NCBI RefSeq assembly: GCF_021353265.1
Contig: NZ_JAJTWU010000004.1
Coordinates: 431,013 to 495,012, forward strand
DNA: 64,000 nt
Source: Pelomonas cellulosilytica
GTDB lineage: Bacteria; Pseudomonadota; Gammaproteobacteria; Burkholderiales; Burkholderiaceae_C
Direction of reading: 5' to 3'
Part shown: piece after piece, positions 17,894 through 27,434 of the stretch
Layout: each line of letters starts with the position of its first letter
How positions within the stretch are numbered: position 1 is the first letter of the stretch
The notes under the pieces: generated by a model
The model's database searches: none
Told to the model about the DNA's origin: nothing
What the model saw: the letters and a program-made list of their open reading frames with translations, nothing else
Program-made: the position numbers and the translations under genes

Positions 17894-18354
17894 TGCCCTG
17901 GCGCGTGCGCCCGGTGGCGCGGGACGACCGCGCGGCCTGGCAGCCGCTCTGGGACGGCTACAACGCCTTCTACGGCCGCAGCGGCGACACCGCGCTGCCG
18001 GCCGTCGTCACCGACTCGACCTGGGCGCGGTTCTTCGATGCCTACGAGCCGGTGCACGCCCTTGTCGCGGAGGACGCCGACGGCCGGCTGCTGGGGCTGG
18101 TGCACTACCTGTTCCACCGCAGCACGACGCGCATCGAGCCCACCTGCTATCTGCAGGACCTGTTCACGGCGCCCGAAACCCGGGGCCGCGGTGTGGGCCG
18201 CGCGCTGATCGAGGCCGTCTACGCCGCCGTTCGCGACGCGGGCGGACGCCGCGTGTACTGGCAGACCCACACCACCAACGCGGCGGCCCGCTCGCTCTAC
18301 GACGGGCTGGCGCGCCACGACGGCTTCATCGTCTACGGCCACGACGTGGCCTGA
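17890..18354 (+). CDS. GNAT-family N-acetyltransferase
   Basis: 154 aa. The ATG at 17890 overlaps the fumarase stop (ATGA), so it is translationally coupled. The fold is complete: [16 protein letters not shown] (strand 1 and helix), LLGLVHYLFHRST, then CYLQDLFTAPETRGRGVGRA near residue 92 with the acetyl-CoA pyrophosphate loop RGRGVGRA. THTTNAAARSLYD near 128 is also typical. It probably acetylates a small amine; the substrate is unknown. The terminal gene is convergent with the DUF3857 gene. Confidence 0.85.
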   Translation: MMPWRVRPVARDDRAAWQPLWDGYNAFYGRSGDTALPAVVTDSTWARFFDAYEPVHALVAEDADGRLLGLVHYLFHRSTTRIEPTCYLQDLFTAPETRGRGVGRALIEAVYAAVRDAGGRRVYWQTHTTNAAARSLYDGLARHDGFIVYGHDVA

Positions 18355-18364
18355 ACGCGGACGC

Positions 18365-20251
18365 CTACTTGTAGAGCACCTGCTGGCGCAGGTCGTCCAA
18401 CACCGGCTTGAGCGCCTGCTGGTACTGCGCCATCACCTCGGCGGAACAGACGTTGGCGGGCATCCGGTCGGTGATGCTGCGGCTGACGCGCAGCACGCGG
18501 CCATCGAGCTCGTAGCGGCTTTCGTAGCTGACCAGCGGCCCGTTGAACGCGGTGCCCTGCGGCACCGACAACACCTGCATGTTCTCCGGCAGCGTGATCT
18601 CGAACACCTCCTCGCTGTGCGACGACGTGCAGGCGCTCGGGTATTGCACCGCCGGCTGGTTGACCACGGCCACGTAGGCCCCCACGGGCGCCGTGCTGAA
18701 CAGGACCTGCCCGATGCCGAACGCACCGGCCGTGCCGAGACGCAAAAGCGGCTTCAGCGAGAACTCGGCGCTGTACTCGAACTCGTCGCTGCGACGCATC
18801 GGGTCGGACGACTTCAGGCTGCCGTCGCCCTGCACGCGCATGCGCTCGAAGTACGTCTTGACGGCCGTCTCCATCTGGTCCTTGCTCAGGTTCTTCAGCC
18901 CCAGTCGCATCTGCTGCCCGAAGCGCCCCTGACCCTTGAACTCCACCTCGCCCTTCATCGAGCCGTCCGCCCCGATCGCGTAACGCGTGACGACGCGCTG
19001 GCTGGCCCGGCCATCGTCGGCCGGCGTGCGCGGCGGCACGCCGTCCACAGCGGCCAGCACCGGCTTGTCCTGCACCACCATCGGCAGCTGGCCGAACGGC
19101 GTGTCCGAATCGGTCGAGTCGACGAACAGGCCCAGCGACGGCAGGTAGTTGATGACATGGTTGACCATGCTCAGCACCGGCACCTCGGGCAGCTTGAACA
19201 GATTGCCGGAATTGACCAGCACCTGGTGGCTGGCGATACCCTTGGCCTGAAGCAAGGCCTGCAGCAGCGTCGCATGGTCCTTGCAGTCGCCCATGCGGTT
19301 GTCGATGACGAAGGCCAGGTCGCGCGGCACGACGGCACCGATGCCCACGCAGTTGCCGGCATAGCTGATCTCGCGCGACACCCAGTCGTACAGCGCCTGG
19401 GCCTGCGCACGCTCGCCTTCGACGCCCTTGGTGATGCTGTCCGCCAGCGCCTGCACGCGCGGCGTCACGGCGGCCTTGGGCGTGGCCCGTTCGACATAGC
19501 GCTGCGCAATCTCGCGCGTGCCTTCGAAGCTGGAGACCGCATAACCCGGCTCCGTGCCCAGCTCGTAGATGCTGTAGTCGCGGCGCTCGTTGATCGTCGG
19601 CTGCGGGTTCTTCAGCGTCCAGGTCAGCAGCTGGCGCTTGCCGGCGGTCTTCTCCGAGAAGTCCATCTGCCAGGCAGCGTGCTGCAGCTTCATGCCGGCC
19701 GGCGCATCCACGGTAATGCTGACGTAGTCGAACGCGTAGCTGCGGCTGAACTCGTTGTGGCGCGAGAACTTGCCGGGGAACAGCGGCTGCTTCGTCACGA
19801 TTCGGTAGCTGATCTCTGCTGCGTCGCCCACCTGCAGGTCCGGGAAGACGACGGTCGTCTCGTTCCAGTCGGAGAACGCCGCCGCCGCGCCGCGCTGGCC
19901 GGAGGCCGTGCGCAGCTGGAAGTTGCCCTTGGGCACCGGCAGCTTGCGGCCATCGGCCTTGCGGGTGAAGGCCTCCACCATCTCCAGCCGCTGGGCGCTG
20001 GCGCTGTAGCTGATCTCCTCCTTGCGCACGCCGTCGGCGGCGTCGGCCTTCAGCAGCCGCGTGACCTGCCGGTAGGTGCTGACCTCCGAGCCGTCCTCGG
20101 CCACGACGTGGCGCTCGCTGTAGAGCTCCGTGCGCGCCGGCAGATCGGTTGCCATGCGCGCGTCAGCGGCCATCGCGGGTTGCTGCAACGCGGCGGCGAG
20201 CGCCGCGACCTGCACAGTGCGGGCAAGCACCCGGTGCATGAGATGAGTCAT
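18365..20251 (-). CDS. DUF3857 transglutaminase-like exported protein
   Basis: 628 aa with a signal peptide (to about residue 28, ending PAMAA). The N-terminal DUF3857 domain covers about 40-230. A transglutaminase-like domain follows with the expected triad: Cys in MGDCKDHATLLQALL near 319, His in VNHVINYLP near 358, and Asp in LFVDSTD near 370. The C-terminal region is a third, beta-rich domain. It is likely periplasmic. It is the last gene of a minus-strand run after the deacetylase and the MscS channel (16-bp gap). Confidence 0.85.
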   Translation of the reverse strand: MTHLMHRVLARTVQVAALAAALQQPAMAADARMATDLPARTELYSERHVVAEDGSEVSTYRQVTRLLKADAADGVRKEEISYSASAQRLEMVEAFTRKADGRKLPVPKGNFQLRTASGQRGAAAAFSDWNETTVVFPDLQVGDAAEISYRIVTKQPLFPGKFSRHNEFSRSYAFDYVSITVDAPAGMKLQHAAWQMDFSEKTAGKRQLLTWTLKNPQPTINERRDYSIYELGTEPGYAVSSFEGTREIAQRYVERATPKAAVTPRVQALADSITKGVEGERAQAQALYDWVSREISYAGNCVGIGAVVPRDLAFVIDNRMGDCKDHATLLQALLQAKGIASHQVLVNSGNLFKLPEVPVLSMVNHVINYLPSLGLFVDSTDSDTPFGQLPMVVQDKPVLAAVDGVPPRTPADDGRASQRVVTRYAIGADGSMKGEVEFKGQGRFGQQMRLGLKNLSKDQMETAVKTYFERMRVQGDGSLKSSDPMRRSDEFEYSAEFSLKPLLRLGTAGAFGIGQVLFSTAPVGAYVAVVNQPAVQYPSACTSSHSEEVFEITLPENMQVLSVPQGTAFNGPLVSYESRYELDGRVLRVSRSITDRMPANVCSAEVMAQYQQALKPVLDDLRQQVLYK

Positions 20252-20267
20252 CCGACCTCCCTGGTCG

Positions 20268-21572
20268 TCAATGTGAAGGAGCCGCTGGATTCTCCACGGG
20301 GACAGGCCCCGTCTTGGCCCAATGCTGCACCTGCTGCGGATACGGGATGTCCACGCCCAGCCGCTGCAGCGTGTGCAGAATCGCCAGGTTCACGTCGGAG
20401 CGCACGCCACCGCTGCCGTTCTCGGGGTCGGCGATCCAGAAATAGACAGTCAGCTCCAGGCCGCTGTCCGCGAAACGACTCAGCTGCACGGACGGCCCGG
20501 GGTCGCTCAGCACGCGCGGAACCGTGGTCAGCGCGGCGGCCAGCTCCTTGATGACCTGGTCCACGTCGCAGTCGTAGGCCACCTGCACAGTCGTGTTCAG
20601 CAGCACGCGCGGGTCGGCCAGCGACGAGTTCTCCACCCGCTGCGTGATCAGCACCTCGTTGGGCACGATGGCTTCCTTGCCACCGAGCGAGCGGATGACC
20701 GTATAGCGCGTCTTGATGTCTGTCACGCGGCCCTCGAAGCCGTCGACCTTGACCATGTCGCCGATGCGCAGGCTGCGCTCGGCCAGGATGACGAAGCCGC
20801 TCACGTAGTTGGCCGCCAGCTTCTGCAGGCCGAAGCCCAGGCCCACGCCGAGTGCGCCGCCCAGCACGCCCAGCGCCGTCAGGTCGATGCCCGCGGCCGA
20901 CAGCGCGAACAGCAGGCCCACGAACAGCAGCAGCGAGCGGATCGCGCTGGCCGCGATCTTGCGCATGGACAGGTCCATGGACTCGCGCTTGAGCAGCCGC
21001 GCCTCGATGGTGGATGACAGCCACAACGCCAGCAGCAGCACCAGCACCGCCGTGATGCCACCCTCGATGACGTTGCGCAACGTCAGCTTGACGGAGCCGA
21101 ACTTCCAGCCGATGTCGTCCAGCTCGTCCATCATCATCGGCCACAGCCCGGTGATCCACAGCACCGCGCCGATCCACACCAGCCACGAGCCAAGCTTTTC
21201 CACGCCGAGGATGAAGTTCGACTTCGGCCACGCCGCCCGCAGCACGCGGGCGACAAGCCTGATGGCGGCCAGAGACACGAGCAGCGGCAGCACCAGCTTG
21301 ACCAGCGCGGGCGACAGCCCCCACACCGGCAGCAGCCGCCGGGCGGCAAAGGCGAACGCCATGGCCAGCAGCGGGAACAGCGCGCCGTCGAACAGTCGTT
21401 CGCCGAACAACACGCTCAGCTCGCGCCGCTCGACGGCGCGCGACAGCACGGCGCTGACGAGGCCGGCCAGCAGCAGCGCGGCCAGCAGCAGCGCCCATTC
21501 GCCCAGCGCGGCGGCGCTGAAGACGCGGGCCAGCAGGGCCTGGAGTTCATTCAGGCTCAAAGGTTGGTGCAT
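20268..21572 (-). CDS. MscS-family mechanosensitive channel
   Basis: 434 aa. About six hydrophobic segments precede the MscS core. In the pore helix region, VLGGALGVGLGFGLQKLAANYVSGF near residue 240 has the Gly/Ala packing of TM3 and the kink. The beta domain follows with AERSLRIGDMV near 265, KTRYTVIRSLGGKEAIVPN near 288, and then the alpha/beta tail. It should release solutes on hypo-osmotic shock. It follows the deacetylase by 6 bp and precedes the DUF3857 gene, suggesting one transcript. Confidence 0.9.
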   Translation of the reverse strand: MHQPLSLNELQALLARVFSAAALGEWALLLAALLLAGLVSAVLSRAVERRELSVLFGERLFDGALFPLLAMAFAFAARRLLPVWGLSPALVKLVLPLLVSLAAIRLVARVLRAAWPKSNFILGVEKLGSWLVWIGAVLWITGLWPMMMDELDDIGWKFGSVKLTLRNVIEGGITAVLVLLLALWLSSTIEARLLKRESMDLSMRKIAASAIRSLLLFVGLLFALSAAGIDLTALGVLGGALGVGLGFGLQKLAANYVSGFVILAERSLRIGDMVKVDGFEGRVTDIKTRYTVIRSLGGKEAIVPNEVLITQRVENSSLADPRVLLNTTVQVAYDCDVDQVIKELAAALTTVPRVLSDPGPSVQLSRFADSGLELTVYFWIADPENGSGGVRSDVNLAILHTLQRLGVDIPYPQQVQHWAKTGPVPVENPAAPSH

Positions 21573-21578
21573 AGAAGT

Positions 21579-22514
21579 CTAGAGATCGGCCAGGACGCGC
21601 AGGTGAACACCCACGCTGCGTGCGAGCGCCGGCAGGTGATAGCCACCTTCCAGCACCGACACGATACGGCCTTGTGCGTGACGCTCGGCGACGGCCTTGA
21701 TCTTCAGTGTCAGCCACTCGTAGTCGGCCTCCACCAGGCCGAGCTGTCCCAGCTCGTCGTCGCGGTGGGCGTCGAAGCCGGCCGAGACAAACAGCATCTG
21801 CGGCTTGAAGCGCTCCAGCGCCGGCAGCCACATGGCCTCGACGATCTCGCGCACTTCGGCGCCGCGCGTGTACGGCGGAATGGGCACGTTGACCATGTTC
21901 GTCCCCTTGGGCACGGCGCCGCTGTAGGGATAAAGCGGGTGCTGGAACAGGCCGACCATCAGCACGCGGTCGTCACCCGCGATGATGTCCTCGGTGCCGT
22001 TGCCGTGGTGGACGTCGAAGTCCACGATGGCCACGCGCTCCAGCCCGCGCACGTCCAGCGCATGCCGCGCGGCAATGGCCACGTTGTTGAAAAAGCAGAA
22101 GCCCATGCTCTGGTCGCGCGTCGCATGGTGGCCCGGCGGGCGAACGGCGCAAAAGGCGTTGTCGGCGCGGCGGTCGATGACGAGGTCCGTCGCCTGCACC
22201 GCGGCGCCGGCGGCATGCAGCGCGGCCTGCCAGGTGTGGGCATTGGCTGACGTGTCCGGGTCCACCGCGGCGCGAGTGCCGCTCTCCTCGCACTGGCGCA
22301 GCAACGCACCGATCTCGGCCACGTAACCATGGGTGTGGGCACGCTCCACGGCCTTCAGGTCGACCGGGCTGGCGTCCTCGTGCTGCAGCGTCGGGGCCAC
22401 CCCGGACGCGATCAGCCAGTCGTCGATGGCGGCGAGCCGCTCGGGGCATTCGGGGTGGCCCGGCCCCATATCGTGGCGGCGGCATTCGGGCGGGCTGAAG
22501 TACGCGGTGGGCAT
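21579..22514 (-). CDS. Class II histone-deacetylase-like amidohydrolase
   Basis: 311 aa, the usual size for bacterial HDAC/acetylpolyamine-type enzymes. The Zn site and catalytic residues are present: RPPGHHATRD near 130 (the His dyad), VDFDVHHGNGTED near 165, SAGFDAHRDD near 251, and EGGYHLPALA near 292. The N-terminus has HDMGPGHPECPERL, a family signature. It removes acetyl groups from lysine or polyamines; which one cannot be told from the sequence. It is divergent from moxR with 29 bp between the starts. Confidence 0.92.
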   Translation of the reverse strand: MPTAYFSPPECRRHDMGPGHPECPERLAAIDDWLIASGVAPTLQHEDASPVDLKAVERAHTHGYVAEIGALLRQCEESGTRAAVDPDTSANAHTWQAALHAAGAAVQATDLVIDRRADNAFCAVRPPGHHATRDQSMGFCFFNNVAIAARHALDVRGLERVAIVDFDVHHGNGTEDIIAGDDRVLMVGLFQHPLYPYSGAVPKGTNMVNVPIPPYTRGAEVREIVEAMWLPALERFKPQMLFVSAGFDAHRDDELGQLGLVEADYEWLTLKIKAVAERHAQGRIVSVLEGGYHLPALARSVGVHLRVLADL

Positions 22515-22543
22515 GACCGTTGTCTCTTGCTATGGTCAGGCCC

Positions 22544-23479
22544 ATGACGACGACATCACGAGCGCTGACAGCGCAACTGCAAGCGCTGCAAAACCAGATT
22601 AGCACGGTCATCAAGGGCAAGCCGGCGCAGATCGCCGACTCGCTGGCCTGCCTGGTGGCCGGCGGGCACCTGCTCATCGAGGACCTGCCCGGCGTCGGCA
22701 AGACGACGCTGGCACACGCCCTCGCCATTTCGCTGGGGCTGAAGTTCTCGCGCCTGCAGTTCACGGCCGATCTGCTGCCCAGCGACCTGCTGGGCGTGTC
22801 CGTCTACGAACGCGAGAAGAACGGCTTCGCCTTCCACCCCGGCCCGGTTTTCGCCCAGGTACTGCTGGCCGACGAGATCAACCGCGCTGGCCCCAAAACG
22901 CAGAGCGCGCTGCTGGAGGCGATGGAGGAGCACCAGGTCAGCATCGAGGGCGTCAGCCACCCGCTGCCCGAGCCGTTCTTCGTCATCGCGACGCAGAACC
23001 CCAGCGAGCAGCTCGGCACATTCCCGCTGCCGGAGTCGCAGCTGGACCGCTTTCTGATGTGCATCTCGCTGGGCTATCCCGATGCCGGAGCAGAGCGCGA
23101 GCTGCTTATGGGTGGCGACAGCCGCGAGCAGCTGAAGGCGCTGCGGCCCGTCATGACACCATCCGAGCTGATCGAGGTGCAGGCGGCGGCGAAGGCCATC
23201 CACGCCGCGCCGCCCTTGATCGACTACCTGCAGGCGCTGCTCGCCGCCACGCGTTCGGGCCAGTGGTTCGTCGAAGGCCTGTCCCCTCGGGCGGGGCTGG
23301 CCGTGCTGCGCGCCTCCCGCGCGCGGGCGCTGCTGCAGGGGCGGGACTACGTCTCGCCCGACGACATCCAGGCCATCCTGCCGCAGACCATCGCGCACCG
23401 GCTGCAACCGCGAGCGGGCGCCGGGCGAGGGGCCAGGGAACAGGTGCGGGCGATGGTTGAGGCGATTCCGCTGCCCTGA
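22544..23479 (+). CDS. MoxR-family AAA+ ATPase
   Basis: 311 aa from ATG 22544 (in-frame starts at 22520 and 22532 would only add 4-8 residues). Walker A is LPGVGKTTLAHAL near 53, Walker B is LLADEINRAGPKTQSALLEAM near 107, then FVIATQNPSEQLGTFPLPES (sensor 1), and the lid with GLSPRAGLAVLRASRA. MoxR proteins act as chaperones that insert metal or fold partners. They usually form operons with DUF58 and transglutaminase genes. Here those partners lie just beyond an antisense GntR gene. Confidence 0.92.
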   Translation: MTTTSRALTAQLQALQNQISTVIKGKPAQIADSLACLVAGGHLLIEDLPGVGKTTLAHALAISLGLKFSRLQFTADLLPSDLLGVSVYEREKNGFAFHPGPVFAQVLLADEINRAGPKTQSALLEAMEEHQVSIEGVSHPLPEPFFVIATQNPSEQLGTFPLPESQLDRFLMCISLGYPDAGAERELLMGGDSREQLKALRPVMTPSELIEVQAAAKAIHAAPPLIDYLQALLAATRSGQWFVEGLSPRAGLAVLRASRARALLQGRDYVSPDDIQAILPQTIAHRLQPRAGAGRGAREQVRAMVEAIPLP

Positions 23480-23502
23480 CGGGCGTCACCTGGCCGACGG
23501 CT

Positions 23503-24216
23503 TCAGCCGGTGCTGGGGCCCGCCAGCCGGTTGCCGGCCCAGCGCTGCTGGGCATTCAGCAGATGGGTGCGCATGGCCGCCTGAGCTGCCAGCGGGTCGT
23601 GTGCCTCCAGGGCGGCCAGGATGCGCTCGTGCTCGACAAGCGCGTCGCGCCAGTTCCGGTGCGTGTCCGCCCTGGCGCTGAGCTGCAGCGACATCGGGCT
23701 GTAGCGGCCGTCGAAGAGTTCGCCCACCATGCGCTCCAGCACGGCGTTGCCGGCCATCGCCGCCACCGCGAGGTGAAAGCGCCGGTCGGCATCGAGCGCC
23801 GGTCGGCCGGCCTCCATGGCCTCGCGCATCGCGTCCAGCGCTTCACGTACGGCCGCCAATCCGCGCGGCGTGACCCGGGTGCAGGCCTGCGGCATCAACC
23901 CGCCTTCCAGCACTACGCGCGCCTGCATCAGCTCCAGCGGGCTCTCGCCCAGCGCCGTCGTGCCGGCCTCGGGGTCGCCGCTGCTGCGCACGTAGATGCC
24001 GGCGCCCATGCGGACTTCCACGCAACCGGCAATCTCCAGCGCGATCAGCGCCTCGCGCACCGACGGGCGCGACACGCCCAGCTGCTGCGCCAGCTCGCGT
24101 TCGGGCGGCAGGCGGCTGCCGATGCGGTAGCGGCCCTCGCGGATGAGTTCGCGCAACTGGTCGGCGATCTGGTGGTACAGACGCCGGCTGTCCGTTCCCT
24201 TGAGCGGTTCAAGCAT
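23503..24216 (-). CDS. FadR-subfamily GntR transcriptional regulator
   Basis: 237 aa. A winged HTH covers residues 10-78 (LYHQIADQLRELIREGRYR, SRLPPERELAQQLGVSRPSV, then GAGIYVRSS). An FCD ligand-binding domain runs from about 95 to 225, with Asp/His metal-ligand positions suggested by FHLAVAAMAGN near 145 and HERILAAL near 195. FadR-type regulators respond to small carboxylates. It sits antisense between moxR and DUF58, which normally adjoin each other, and it is divergent from DUF58 with a 53-bp gap, so it may control that gene and itself. Confidence 0.85.
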   Translation of the reverse strand: MLEPLKGTDSRRLYHQIADQLRELIREGRYRIGSRLPPERELAQQLGVSRPSVREALIALEIAGCVEVRMGAGIYVRSSGDPEAGTTALGESPLELMQARVVLEGGLMPQACTRVTPRGLAAVREALDAMREAMEAGRPALDADRRFHLAVAAMAGNAVLERMVGELFDGRYSPMSLQLSARADTHRNWRDALVEHERILAALEAHDPLAAQAAMRTHLLNAQQRWAGNRLAGPSTG

Positions 24217-24269
24217 GCCGGCATTGTCACCGCCCGGCCGCGGGCTCCGTGGACCTATATCCTTGCCGC

Positions 24270-25253
24270 ATGGCCGCGATGCTCTACCTGCGCTCGCGCT
24301 GGCAACGCTGGTGGGAGGCCCGCCAGCCGGTGGCAGACACCCACGGGACGACCCAGCGCAACACCTACATCCTGCCCACGGCGGCGGGCCTGGCGTTCTG
24401 CGGCACGCTGGGCGTGCTGCTGCTGGCGTCCATCAACGAGCAGCTGAGCCTCGGCTATGCCCTCACATTCGCGCTGACCGGCGCAGGCCTGGCCTCCATG
24501 CACACGACGCACGCCAACCTGCGCGGCCTGCAGATGGACCTGAAGGCACCCGAGGGCGTGCATGCGGGCGACGACTACGCCGTGGAGCTGCGGCTGCACA
24601 ACCCAGGGCGGGCACGCTTCGGCATCGCCGTCAGCGCGCAGCTCCACGACGGCGAGACGCCGCCCGCCTGGGTCGATGTGCCGGCGCTGGGCCATTCGGT
24701 GCTGACGCTGCGCCTGCCCGCGCCGCGGCGTGGGCTGCAGGCGCTGCCGCGGCTCGTCATCGCCACGCGGTTTCCGCTGGGCTTCTTCCGCGCCTGGAGC
24801 TACTGGCGGCCTGCTGCCAAGGTCTGGATCTATCCACGCGCCGAAGCGGTCACGCCACCCTTCCCTGCACAGGCCGAGGCCGGCGCCGGCGAGGCCGCAT
24901 CGACGCACCAGTCCCAGGCCGGTACCGATTTCTCCGGCGTGCGCAGCTACCGCCGCGGCGACTCGATGAAGCACATCCTCTGGCGCAAGTCCACGCTGGC
25001 GATGGACCAGGGCGCGGCGCCCTGGGTGCGCGAGACCGAGGCACCGCTGGCGCGCGACCTGTGGCTGGACTGGCGTGACACACAGGGGCGCGATGTCGAG
25101 GCCCGGCTGTCGCGCCTGACGGCCTGGGTGCTGGCCGCCGAGCGCCAGGGCCAGCCCTATGGCCTGCGGCTGGCGGGCCACGAACTACCGCCCATGCTGG
25201 GTGCCGCCCACCGCCAGGCCTGCCTCGAACGGCTGGCGGCGTACGCGACATGA
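24270..25253 (+). CDS. DUF58 domain protein
   Basis: 327 aa from ATG 24270 (ATG 24279 is also possible). Two close hydrophobic helices near 35-75 (LAFCGTLGVLLLASINEQ and LGYALTFALTGAGLAS) anchor it in the membrane. The DUF58 region includes FPLGFFRAWSYW near 170 and the family core DFSGVRSYRRGDSMKHILWR near 220. DUF58 proteins accompany MoxR ATPases and are thought to act as adaptors or VWA-like partners. The stop overlaps the start of the transglutaminase gene by 4 nt, so they are coupled. Confidence 0.88.
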   Translation: MAAMLYLRSRWQRWWEARQPVADTHGTTQRNTYILPTAAGLAFCGTLGVLLLASINEQLSLGYALTFALTGAGLASMHTTHANLRGLQMDLKAPEGVHAGDDYAVELRLHNPGRARFGIAVSAQLHDGETPPAWVDVPALGHSVLTLRLPAPRRGLQALPRLVIATRFPLGFFRAWSYWRPAAKVWIYPRAEAVTPPFPAQAEAGAGEAASTHQSQAGTDFSGVRSYRRGDSMKHILWRKSTLAMDQGAAPWVRETEAPLARDLWLDWRDTQGRDVEARLSRLTAWVLAAERQGQPYGLRLAGHELPPMLGAAHRQACLERLAAYAT

Positions 25254-27292
25254 ACGCGCTGGCCGGCCGCTGGCAGCGCCTGCCGCGCGACACGCGCGAC
25301 AGCCTCTTCCTGCTCGGCGTCATCACCGCCGTCATGGCGCCGCATGCCGGCCATCTGCCGCTGTGGGCCACGACGCTCACGGGCCTGATGCTCGCCTGGC
25401 GCGCGCAGATCGCCTGGCGCCAGCAGACGCTTCCCAGCCGCTGGTGGCTGCTGGGCGTGACCGCCGTCTACGCCGGCCTGACCTGGCTGACGTTTCGCAC
25501 CCTCGTCGGCCGTGAGGCCGGCATCACGCTGCTGACCGTGCTGATGGCGCTCAAGACGCTGGAGCTGCGCGCAAGGCGCGACGCCTTCGTCGTGTTCTTC
25601 CTTGGCTTCTTCCTCGTGCTGACGCAGTTCCTGTATTCGCAGTCGCTGCTGACGGCGGTGTGGTCGCTCGGGTCGCTATGGGGGCTGCTGGCGGCCGTCG
25701 TGCTCGCGCAGATGCCCACGACCGACGCCGGCGGCCTGCCCAGCATCGGCATCGCCGCCCGCCGCGCCGCCGGCACGACGGCGCTGGGCCTGCCGGTCAT
25801 GGTGCTGCTGTTCGTGCTGTTCCCGCGCATCGCGCCGCTGTGGGGCGTCCCGACCGAGGCCATCGGGCGCACCGGGCTGTCCAACCAGCTGGAGTTCGGC
25901 GCGATGAACGAAATCGCCAACGACGACGGCATCGCGATGCGGCTGAAGTTCGACGGTGCCGTGCCGCCACCGGACCAGCGCTACTTCCGCGGCCCGGTGC
26001 TGACCCGCTTCGACGGCAAGACCTGGCGCGCCCCGGACACCCGGCCAGGCCAGAGCTGGCTGCGCGGGCGCGACGACCTCGAGACGCTCGGCCCGGCGCT
26101 GCGTTACGAGCTGACGCTGGAGCCGCTGCGCATCCCCGTACTGCCGCTGCTGGAGATGAGCCCCAACGACGCCGGCAACGAGCTGCAGCTGCCGGACCTG
26201 ACGCTGGTGCGCGGGCCGGAGCTGCAATGGCTGGCGCCACGGCCCATCACCGAGCGGCTGCGCCTGAAGGCCGAGGCACACGTGCGCTGGAGCGCCGGCC
26301 TGCGGCTCAACCGCCTGCAGCGGACCATCAACCTGGAGCTGCCGGCCGGCGGCAACCCGCGCTCGCTGGCCTGGGCGCGCGAGCTGGCCGCCGAGCCGCG
26401 TTTCGCGCAGCTCGAGCCCGGACCGCGCGCCGAGGCGCTGGCCGAGGCGCTGCTGGCGCATGTCCGCGCCAATGACTTCCTCTACACGCTGTCCCCCGGC
26501 CGCTACGGCGAGCAGTCACCCCATGTCATCGACGAGTTCTGGCTGGACCGGCGCCTGGGCTTCTGCGAGCACTTCGCGTCGGCCTTCGTCGTGCTGATGC
26601 GCGCCATGGGCGTGCCGGCGCGCATCATCACCGGCTTCCAGGGCTGGGACGCCGAGCCGCAGGACGGCTACCTCGTCGTGCGCAATGCCAACGCCCACGC
26701 GTGGGCCGAGTTCTGGGTGGACGGCAAGGGCTGGCAGCGCAGCGACCCGACCGCCGCGGTGGCGCCCAACCGCGTCATCCAGGGCCTGGCACTGCAACCG
26801 CAACCGGGCGCCTACAACGTGCTGGGGCAGCTCAACCCCACGCTGTGGCGCGCGCTGCGCAACGGCTGGGAGACCGTCAACAACCGCTGGCAGCAGCTGG
26901 TGCTGAACTACTCGCGCGAAAACCAGTTCGACCTGCTGAAAAAGGTCGGCTTCGAGCGGCCCGACTGGGCAGCACTCGGCCAGGCGCTCGCCGGCGTCAT
27001 CTTCGTGCTGGCTGTAGCCGCAAGCGCCTGGATCCGCTGGAGCAGCCGGCCGCACGACGCCTGGAGCCGGCAGCGCGCACGCATCGTGGCCCGACTGGCG
27101 CGTGCAGGGGTAACCGTTGGGACCCATGAAGGCCCCGCGGCGTGGGCGCGAGCGCTGCGGCAGCGTCACGGGCAGAAGGCCGAGCCGGCGGCGCAGTGGC
27201 TGGAGCGGCTGGAGCGGTCACGCTATGCCGCCGGCGCGGCCGTACCCCACTGGCGTGAATTTCATCGGGCTGCCCGACTGCTCAAGCCGTGA
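25250..27292 (+). CDS. tgpA: TgpA-like membrane transglutaminase (DUF3488)
   Basis: 680 aa. About six N-terminal membrane helices (residues 20-200) form the DUF3488 region. A periplasmic transglutaminase domain follows with the full triad: Cys in RRLGFCEHFASAF near 440, His in NANAHAWAEFWV near 481, and Asp in RSDPTAAV near 500. A further membrane helix lies near 580 (LAGVIFVLAVAASAW), with a cytoplasmic DUF4129-like tail. It resembles Pseudomonas TgpA, an essential periplasmic transglutaminase. It overlaps DUF58 by 4 nt and, with moxR, completes the conserved trio. Confidence 0.92.
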   Translation: MNALAGRWQRLPRDTRDSLFLLGVITAVMAPHAGHLPLWATTLTGLMLAWRAQIAWRQQTLPSRWWLLGVTAVYAGLTWLTFRTLVGREAGITLLTVLMALKTLELRARRDAFVVFFLGFFLVLTQFLYSQSLLTAVWSLGSLWGLLAAVVLAQMPTTDAGGLPSIGIAARRAAGTTALGLPVMVLLFVLFPRIAPLWGVPTEAIGRTGLSNQLEFGAMNEIANDDGIAMRLKFDGAVPPPDQRYFRGPVLTRFDGKTWRAPDTRPGQSWLRGRDDLETLGPALRYELTLEPLRIPVLPLLEMSPNDAGNELQLPDLTLVRGPELQWLAPRPITERLRLKAEAHVRWSAGLRLNRLQRTINLELPAGGNPRSLAWARELAAEPRFAQLEPGPRAEALAEALLAHVRANDFLYTLSPGRYGEQSPHVIDEFWLDRRLGFCEHFASAFVVLMRAMGVPARIITGFQGWDAEPQDGYLVVRNANAHAWAEFWVDGKGWQRSDPTAAVAPNRVIQGLALQPQPGAYNVLGQLNPTLWRALRNGWETVNNRWQQLVLNYSRENQFDLLKKVGFERPDWAALGQALAGVIFVLAVAASAWIRWSSRPHDAWSRQRARIVARLARAGVTVGTHEGPAAWARALRQRHGQKAEPAAQWLERLERSRYAAGAAVPHWREFHRAARLLKP

Positions 27293-27434
27293 TCGGCGAC
27301 GACACTCGCGCCGCACCATCTCTGCAACCGGACCGATGCCCCTTGGCTTCCTGAAGCGCCTGTCCTGCGGCCTGACGGCTCAGGCGGCCTGGCAGCAGAG
27401 CGCTGCACAGTGAACGCCATCGGCGCAGCCGCGC

